Source of the DNA: Zygnema cylindricum
Taxonomy: Eukaryota; Streptophyta; Zygnematophyceae; Zygnematales; Zygnemataceae
DNA length: 64,000 bases
Reading direction: 5' to 3'
Assembly: GCA_037447655.1 (NCBI GenBank)
Contig: JBBHKE010002202.1
Location: 1 to 64,000, forward strand
Shown piece after piece: positions 57,079 to 64,000 of this stretch. Positions within the stretch are counted from its first letter, which is position 1. Every line of letters starts with the position of its first letter. A model generated the notes under the pieces. That model did not search any database, had not been told where the DNA came from, and saw only the letters and a list, made by a program, of their open reading frames with translations. The position numbers and the translations under genes were made by a program.

Positions 57079-57091
57079 AAAATAAGGGGAG
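57079..57091 (+). promoter_or_regulatory. Polypurine tract of B
   Basis: AAAATAAGGGGAG, directly after the TAG that ends pol and directly before TGTAGAAAC of the LTR. Confidence 0.9.
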
Positions 57092-58140
57092 TGTAGAAAC
57101 TAATGGTTTAAAAGTATTTTCTAGGTCTGAATAGAAATAAAGAAGCCGAGGCAGTCTACCTCTAACTTCTCTCTCCAACTCTCAAACTTGTCGCAGTCAC
57201 TGAGAAATTGGAGAGGAAGCTAGAGCCATGGCTACCTAGGCTATCCTGAGGTTTACGGGAAATTTATACTAGTTTAGGGATTATTTACTAAAAGGTATGT
57301 GTCGGCCACAGGATTTGATCCTGGTACCTGCCAGCCGACAGCCAGATATAGCCGGTAGCCTTAGCCGTTAAGTCCAGCAGTAATGTTATGTATTATATAG
57401 TACGATATTAATATAAACATTAATACGTAGGTTAAATCATTTAACTGTAACTGTGTACGGTATACATAGATCCGGTAATGTATAAGTACGGAATACGGTA
57501 CATGCACAAAATCAATACCGCGTATTTTATTTCGTAAGTGAAACGAATACCGCGCATGTATTTATTACGGCTACGATTAAATTAGATTCTAATCGGACGG
57601 CCAGAATTAGCGCCGAGATCGCGGAAGAAGATTTCGACGGTTTGTGGTCATCGCCACATCGCATGACGCGTGGCGAAATTACATTGGATCGTGGAATCTC
57701 CGGAGATTATGGCACCGAATCCGGATATGACATGTGTCGACATTTGGGACATGTCGTACAATGTTCGTACATAAAGTACACCGGCAGCTGTACTTTTGCG
57801 TACGAAACTGTATTCTGATTGGTTCCGTACATCAGTAGATAGAGTCTGTGAGAGAGATAGGACTTAGAAAAATTAGGAGATAGGACCCTCTCTCCCAGAG
57901 AGCTTCTGTACAAAAAGGTCAACTTTGACCCTTCATAACTTACTGCTCAGGGGAGCAAATTCAGAGATTCTTTTTGCTATCGACTCAAGGGAGTCTTATC
58001 TTCACAGGGGTGAAGGTGGTCAGAGTTTTTGTCTGCCAGGGTGGCAGTTATTTTTGCTTAAATACAAAGGGGTCATGATTATCCTAGAGGCTTCTTGGAA
58101 GCTGTCCACTCTGAGGACTTATGGAGGTGTCAGAGTTTCA
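57092..58140 (+). repeat. 3' LTR of element B
   Basis: 1,049 bp, followed by the duplicated ACATC. Here the tRNA-like stem reads TGTCGGC and GCCGACA, a perfect pair, whereas the 5' copy has one mismatch. Confidence 0.95.
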
Positions 58141-58145
58141 ACATC

Positions 58146-59273
58146 CACAATAGAATGCTCTCACATAAGGATCAACTTTAAATTAGAAGAAGCTTCTGTT
58201 CATTTAACATTAGCTTTGTCTCTTGCCCTTGTGGCTCAACCCTTCATTTTTAAGTTTTTTCCACTACTCTCCCCGCTTAATAATTCAATCTCTTAACTAC
58301 TAAAACACTACTTAGTTTGTAAGATTTTCAGTGCAAAAATGGCATTGCTTCAATTTGGTTTTAATCGCTGAGGACCAAGATCAATCAGAATTTCCACAAA
58401 CTTTTGCAAAGGAAAAGATGTCTACTCTTTTTTTAGACTTCCCTATTTATCCATCATTGTCGTTGACTAGCTAGGCCAGAGTCAATGCTCTGTTCAATAG
58501 GTTTTACTTGGGCCAATCAATTATCAGCAAAGACTCAGACTGGCGAATGGAAAAACGTGCTAAATCTCTTACTAATTACGTAGCATTTACCAACCAATCA
58601 AACGCTACGTTTCACTACATAACATTTACGTGCAAAATTGCGCGCCAAACGAAACGCGACTTTGCACGGACGTGCATCGTAAATTTCGCACGCGAAAATA
58701 CCTACGAAATTCCTTAAATGAAACTGACGTTTTCTACTAAAAATTGTACGAAACCAACCATCGTGCGCACTAAACGACTTAATGTTTCATTAGTACTTTA
58801 TAAAACGTACACGCGAAATATGGGTACTAATTTGACCCTTAACCCGTTTTAATGATCTCCACTTATTAGTTTGACCCCGCGTTGTAACCTAAATACACCC
58901 ATCGAAATATCTTTTGAATTAAAAACTCCAAATCCCGCGATTCTTTCGTGGATGTCTACCGAATTCATAACTTTATATTCCTAACCCTTAAATACCCATT
59001 TACAACCAAGTTCTATCCACTATCACTTTTACATCATTCCCTCTTTATTTTCAACTAACTTAGTGAAAAGTTAAAACACATTTCATTCTCAAGACAAGAC
59101 TTTTATATAATTATCTCTCAAGTACAGTTGTAAAAACTCAAAAAATTTATCCTCTAAAGTCAACTCATCTTGTGGCCTTCCTAGATAATGCACTTAGCAG
59201 AATATGATATTGTAGACTTTGAACCATTGACCGATCCTACCTATTACCCATTTATGGACGTGAGGTTCTATAA
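58146..59273. other. Unassigned DNA right of element B
   Basis: This is the continuation of the target site of C and B. No domain is recognisable; the open frame 58508-58717 is short and unconserved as far as I can tell. AT content is high. Confidence 0.4.
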
Positions 59274-59528
59274 TTATTGAGGGATCAAATTCGGATTCTC
59301 GTTCTGTTGGTCAAAAATTTGCTGGTTCAACTGACTGTTGGGTATTAGTGGATGATTTTTTGTTGAAGGCGGAAAGTCTAATTGGGCAGCATCTAATGAT
59401 TTCATTTCGATTATAGTAAATGGTCCAATGTATTTAGGAGCAAATTTCCTCGTAGGATCCGATTGTCCCTTGATCTTGCACTTGTAATGAGTTGTTGAAA
59501 GCCTAACCTTCTCACTTGTGCTTACCAC
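59274..59528 (-). pseudogene. Gypsy integrase C-terminus (element I)
   Basis: Reads RLSTTHYKCKIKGQSDPTRKFAPKYIGPFTIIE, the GPY/F-type module at the C-terminus of Ty3/gypsy integrases, and ends at a normal stop after a Pro/Asn-rich tail. No chromodomain or PHD finger follows, unlike element H, so I and H are different gypsy lineages. Confidence 0.88.
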
Positions 59529-60589
59529 CCAATCACCCTGTTTGCGGTTTACATTTTATTCTTGCCTTCTTTGTGCCTCCAATACTGCTTCTCCGACTGT
59601 TTTCCAAATTGTTTGAATGTATTCCTAAAACTCTGATCTATAACCTCTATTCTCTTGAGTGACCCCTGTCACTAAATCTAATGCTTATTTGGGTGGATAT
59701 TTGTATGCAACTTCAAACGGTGAGTATCTTTTACTAGCATGTTTTCAAGAATTATATGCAAATTCCATTAATGGCAGTTTAGATTTCCATCTATTTCGAA
59801 TTCCATTATAAACAGTCATAAGCATTTCCTCCATAAGCATTTCGTACATGTACGGTTTATCTTTTTGTCTCATCATCTATCTGAGGATGATAAGAGGTAC
59901 TCATTTTAATTTAGTGCCTAAATTTTGCTGCAGTTTTTTCTAAAATGCAAATGTAAATTTAGAATCCTTATTACTGATTATAGACTGGGGGGTTTCACGA
60001 TGTGTGACCACGTTGTCAAATTATAACTTTGCAATAGGTACAACTGAATGAGTAGTTTTGCAAGGTATAAAGATTACCATTTTTACTGAACCTATCAACA
60101 ACGACAATGATACTATCATTTCTTGAAGATGCAGCTTGCAACCTTGACAATAAAATCCATACTGACAGATTCCTATAGTCTTTTGACGATATATAAAGAT
60201 TTTAAGAGAACTCTGGGTTTCTGGTTACTAGGTCTACTCTGTTGGCAAGGGACACAACTTTCCACGTGTTTCGACACCTCTTTTGCCATCCCGGGCCAAA
60301 ACCATCTACTCTGCAACCAACTAATAGTTTTATCTCGACCTAGATGTCCTAAATGCTCATGGGCTTCCTATAAAAGCTGTTTTCTTAAGTGTCCTATTTC
60401 AAGAATGCATAATCTATCCCCAGTTCGCAAATACAGTAAACCATTTTCAATTCTTAAGTTTTTGACATGCCTCTCATTCAATGGGTCAGAATTCCCTCCC
60501 GAAATATTCTTGCAAATCACAACAAAATATAGATCTTTATCATAACCATTTCTAACAACATATAAAAACAATTCATCCTGAACCATCAC
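59529..60589 (-). pseudogene. Gypsy integrase zinc region and decayed core (element I)
   Basis: The N-terminal part reads LKNLRIENG-like KNLRIENGLLYLRTGDRLCI, then an HH-CC zinc region (HEHLGH and CVPCQQ; minus strand, about 60345-60240) with a stop before EAHEHLGH. The catalytic core toward 59530 is broken by many stops and slips, and only short matches can be seen. Integrase would insert the DNA copy; this one cannot. Confidence 0.75.
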
Positions 60590-60828
60590 ACTTATTTAAA
60601 AACATATACTTAAAGGATCCGCACTACATTTGTGTTTCTAATAATATGTTTCACATTATATTTGAAATATGCCAATTTCTGCATCCACCTAACCTGTCTG
60701 TCTGTCATGATCTGTCCATCGCTTAATCTCTATAGATAGGAGGGTGCGTTAATATCACAGTGAACTGTAAATTCTTTATTATGCAAATAACAACGTCATT
60801 TCAACAATGCATGAACAATTGCAAGTAA
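60590..60828. other. Degraded part between RNase H and integrase of I
   Basis: Expected to hold the RNase H end and tether. A WMQKLAYFKYNV-like stretch near 60690-60640 (minus strand) fits this, but no reliable frame remains. Confidence 0.45.
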
Positions 60829-61377
60829 TTAATTTACGTGTACTAGAAAGTTCTTTTCAGCATCATTAAATTTCGTGGACTCGAAAGCAATAGGATGGAA
60901 ATGTTTGCCAACTTTTTGAATTATGATTGCACCTAGACTTTTATCACTTGCATCAGTAGTGATCAGAACTTCAAATTCCCAAGCAGGATTGGGATACACC
61001 AGTGTAGGGGCAGAGGTCAACTTCCCTTTTAGTTCCTCGAAAGCTCTCTTCTGATCGGCTCCCCACACAAACGTATCATTCTCCCCAAATAAATCCGTCA
61101 AAGGTGCGGCGATCATACTGAAGTTCTTGATAAATTTCTTGTCGTTCACCGTAATCTTGTTTAGACTACGATAATCGACACACATTGTCAACGTCCCGTC
61201 CTTCTTTTTGACAAAGAGAACTAGTGCTCCGTATGCTGATTCGTTGGGCTGAATATGTCTTTTCTCCAAAAGCTCATTGATTTGTTTCTTTAACTCCTCC
61301 AGCTCAAAGTAACTATGTTTATAAAGTCCTGTGACAGGAGGATTACATCCAGGTTCTTGGTTAATAACATGTTTCAC
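60829..61377 (-). pseudogene. Gypsy RT-RNase H with RT core deleted (element I)
   Basis: The open frame reads the RT entry ([51 protein letters not shown]) and then jumps to the thumb/RNase H boundary ([52 protein letters not shown]). About 140 residues normally lie between, including the YxDD active site. They are missing, and the frame stays open across the join. RNase H keeps its first Asp (TTDAS). The product could not copy RNA. Confidence 0.9.
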
Positions 61378-61543
61378 ATCTCGGGAAGGTGGCCTTTTTT
61401 AGGGTAATTCAGTTGGGAACACATCTTGAAATTCAAAAATAAAATTTTTTATAACAACATCAGATCTATTTATGTTTGTTACAAAATCAGATTTTTGTTT
61501 TTCAAGATTTTTAGTCATGTCTGATTTAGGAATAACATCAATG

Positions 61544-62062
61544 TTATTGTTTTCTCCCACCCCCTTTATCAGTAACTACTTGAGTTACTAATAACAAGAA
61601 ACCATGATTTGTTTTATCTTTTGAATGCATTTTAAATTGTTTAACATAAATCAAACCTTCCACTTTAAATTTGGTATTGTTATTTATATGATTCCTATGC
61701 AACTTCTTCGAAGGTAATGCTTGCAAAACCTTCCAGCCATTCTCAAACTTCACTCTCAAGGCGATAGTTTCCCAATAAATTTGAGGGTTATGTTCTGTAA
61801 ACCTAAGCTTTCCTAGTATTAGTTCCTCACTTCCCAAATTTATTATTTCACACACAAATTTCATTTTCTGACCCTGGATATCAACTTCTATTGTATCAGT
61901 TTGTAAATCTAATGTGGACTTATTACCATTTGCCACCAAAACATGCAAAGGTTTTTCCCTTACGATTGTAGGAATTTGATTTTCCTCTACAAACTTATAT
62001 GAAATAAAATTATGTGGAGCACATGAATCTACCATAACTCTTAATGGTTTTCCTTCCACCAA
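61544..62062 (-). pseudogene. Gypsy aspartic protease (element I)
   Basis: The active-site block reads VMVDSCAPHNFIS where gypsy proteases have DSGA-HNFI, so Gly is Cys here. The flap and the second half (FVCEIINLGSEELILGKLRF) are recognisable, the latter matching the D-x-ILG-like strand with Asp lost. The frame is open for 172 codons. About 170 bp of poor sequence separates it from the RT entry. Confidence 0.85.
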
Positions 62063-62299
62063 AGACTCTAATCTGATTGAGTTGTGTCCAGTGTCTTCGT
62101 AACGTAAGTGTCCTCACATAGGTCAGTTGTTAAGAGTTTGATCACAAGGATTGTTTCAAACTATGGAATGTAGTTAGCATCATAATAAATTCAGCTATTT
62201 TAGCCTTTCCGTTCATTAGCTTGCCCTCTAAAGTTAACTCCTTAACCTTTGGATCTGGTCGACTCAACTGAGGACTTTCAGCTAGTCTTTTCCGATTCC

Positions 62300-62580
62300 C
62301 ACCTCTTAGTCTTCCTGCTCAGCTAGGTATAATTCAATATATTCCTGAAGACCTTTAGTGACATCAATTGTTTTAACAGATCTTTTATGTGTACATTCCT
62401 TAACGTAATGACCATGTCCCCCGCATTTAAAACAAGTGACTTTCTTTTTCGGTTTTGTGCACTCTCTGCTGAAATATCCCTCCTCTCCACTGTTATAACT
62501 GTTAATTTTCTTCAGTTGTGCACACTCAAATGCCCTATGACCTATTTTCTGACAGATATTGCATGTGGGAATGTTACGAT
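62300..62580 (-). pseudogene. Gypsy gag zinc knuckles (element I)
   Basis: The minus strand reads CNICQKIGHRAFEC, then SYNSGEEGYFSREC, then CFKCGGHGHYVKEC, followed by KECTHKRSVKTIDVTKGLQEYIELYLAEQED. The first and third are CCHC knuckles. The middle one has lost two cysteines and its histidine (C to S, C to S, H to Y). The larger N-terminal part of gag is missing: the leader begins only about 150 bp upstream. Confidence 0.85.
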
Positions 62581-62813
62581 TGGTTTTTGAGTATTAATAT
62601 TTGGTTTATGACTCTTAAGAAATCCCCGTTTATTTTTAAATTTGTTTTTTGCATTAACACTTTGTCCACCTCTCTAATTTCCTATGAAGATATTATGTCT
62701 GTTCACTAGACCAGGATTCAAACCCTCTTCACAAATTCCTCCTCACCCCACTCTGATACTTCATACAAATTGCCCCTGAATGATCGAGTTTCTCGATTAT
62801 ACCCCAACTGATC
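62581..62813 (-). other. Leader of gypsy element I with PBS-like site
   Basis: The minus strand contains GTATCAGAGTG (rc of 62749-62759), resembling the initiator tRNA-Met site TGGTATCAGAG used by many gypsy elements. The LTR that should precede it is either truncated or replaced by repeat R at 62814. Confidence 0.45.
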
Positions 62814-64000
62814 TGTCATGCCGTATCTCGTCGGCTATTTTAGTTGTTTATATTTGGGTGTTAGGACGGGCAACCGCTACACTAATTTGTATTTGGGTAT
62901 TATTTGGGTTTCGCAGGACCGTACGACGTGTACCGTACGACCTACATTTTCTGTGATTTCCGGGATGGCGATTTGGATCGTACCCGCGGTCCTACCGTAC
63001 GACGTATATTTTCCGCGATTTCCGCCGACGGCGGATTTGATTATTTCGCGTCGTTCGTACGACTTACGTCGACCGGAATTCCCGCGGCCACAAATTAGAC
63101 CGTACTTGCGGTCCTGCCGTACCTTATTTATTTCTCCAGGATTTCTCACCGACAACTGCCGTACTTATTTATGTTTTTCCGGATTTCTCGCCGACGACAC
63201 CTTTTCGAATTGCATCGAGACAAACAAACTTACCGTACTATATATATTTTGCGCGATTCTCGCCGACGGTAGCTTTGATCATTTCACGTCGACCGTACGA
63301 CTCATATTTTCCAGAATTCGCGCGACGACAAAGTGGACCGTATCTGCGGTCCTGCCGTACAAGCTTTCATTTCCTTGAATCCCGGCCGACATCAAATTTT
63401 AATCATTTCGCGTGGAGTAGCATCTCGACCGTCGACACAAAGTATGCGATTTTTGTAATATCACATCTGGACCGTCGACGCAAGTGACAGACAAATCGAC
63501 TGTCAGTTCTGACGAAGCGATGTCATTGGACTATTTTAAGTCGTGAACCATTTGGAGGTTCACGCATTCACATGTAGATAGGAAGGGTTTTAATCCGTAG
63601 GTTATAGATTCTGTAACGTAGGGCATAGGATTTCGGCTTCCTATTGGCTGAATCCAAACTAGACGCAAATATTGACATAGCACGCTGTACTCTGATTGGC
63701 TTGTTTTCGCTAGGCGTAGTTTTTGTTACTTAGTTCATTTCTTATCATTTCCTGCACACAATTTTCAAAAGTAGGAATTATTCATTTGATTTATTTTTAG
63801 TATTGAGGATTCTCTGCAGCCATCTTTTTATTTGTAAAATTGTCCGGACAGCTTAGAGGCAATTTTCTGCCTTTGTGTGAAGCGTCTACTTTTCTATTAC
63901 ATTATCAATATCTTGTAAAGCCTTACAAATTAATTTATACGGCTTCGGCCAAGACCTACACGGTTTCCCTTCACTTTTCTCATCTTTTTGAGTGGATTTC
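62814..64000. repeat. Repeat R, copy 3, inverted, cut by window end
   Basis: Starts TGTCATGCCG, the complement of the GCATGACA end of copies 1 and 2, and follows them through the GTACGGTCGACG array to the window edge. It is clearly more diverged than copies 1 and 2 are from each other. Confidence 0.85.

Larger units (their letters stand above)
51693..58140 (+). mobile_element. Complete Ty1/copia element B
   Basis: 6,448 bp: 5' LTR 51693-52740, primer-binding site 52741-52755, gag-pol 52721-57078, polypurine tract 57079-57091 and 3' LTR 57092-58140. The target duplication is ACATC (51688-51692 and 58141-58145). LTRs differ at about 28 positions by eye (about 97.3% identical), so it is older than A and younger than C. 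It landed 3 bp outside the end of C. Confidence 0.97.

Noticed and set aside
61544-62062. Shared DSCA protease motif in gypsy I and copia D as a functional variant
   Set aside because: Both are decayed copies, and relatives in the window have DSGA. Independent G-to-T changes are enough to explain it.

Overview
This window reads as repeat-dense nuclear DNA of a eukaryote. I found no convincing host gene. The evidence favours a green plant with a transposon-rich genome: copia elements primed by the anticodon arm of a plant-type initiator tRNA-Met, a gypsy integrase ending in a PHD finger, plant-like G-box and TATA motifs in the LTRs, and a hAT element with 8-bp target duplications. I cannot fix the species. 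A non-flowering plant or streptophyte alga is my weak guess.

Layout. 1-7.5 kb: AT-rich DNA with a copia integrase scrap and a broken pogo/jerky-type DDE transposase gene (about 1.7-5.6 kb), interrupted by a family F solo LTR and flanked by arrays of short palindromes. 7.5-9.85 kb: an old, divergent copia remnant (J). 9.9-11.7 kb: repeat R copy 1 between 186-bp direct repeats. 11.7-16.7 kb: a deleted minus-strand gypsy element (H: gag plus the PHD end of integrase), carrying a scrambled copia insertion (G). 17.5-22.0 kb: two family K LTRs and R copy 2, which holds a complete non-autonomous hAT element. 22.3-29.9 kb: a family F LTR split by the youngest complete copia element (A). 29.9-32.9 kb: no recognised genes. 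32.9-51.7 kb: an old copia element (C) split by four later insertions: a solo family A LTR, a solo K LTR, element D and element E. Each of the four, and C itself, has matching 5-bp target duplications. 51.7-58.1 kb: complete copia element B, inserted 3 bp beyond the end of C. 59.3-62.8 kb: a degenerate minus-strand gypsy element (I) whose reverse transcriptase core is deleted. 62.8-64.0 kb: R copy 3, cut by the window edge.

How the parts relate. Elements A, B, D, E, G and the solo LTR at 36.3 kb belong to one copia family (family A; LTR about 1,049 bp, one gag-pol frame). C belongs to a sister family (LTR about 985 bp) and F to a more distant one. Counted by eye, LTR pairs differ at 9 of about 1,049 positions (A), about 28 of about 1,049 (B) and about 56 of about 985 (C). 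The order C, then B, then A agrees with the nesting. Every gag-pol copy that can be read carries stops or frameshifts, so none looks autonomous as it stands.

The most interesting signal is RNA-like structure inside the LTRs. A 97-nt hairpin near the LTR start, a stem-loop whose complement resembles a tRNA T-arm, and a leader array of short hairpins with AGGG-type loops all recur across families, with stem changes that keep the pairing. The gag start codon lies inside the LTR, in the loop of the last hairpin, and the primer-binding site is itself translated.
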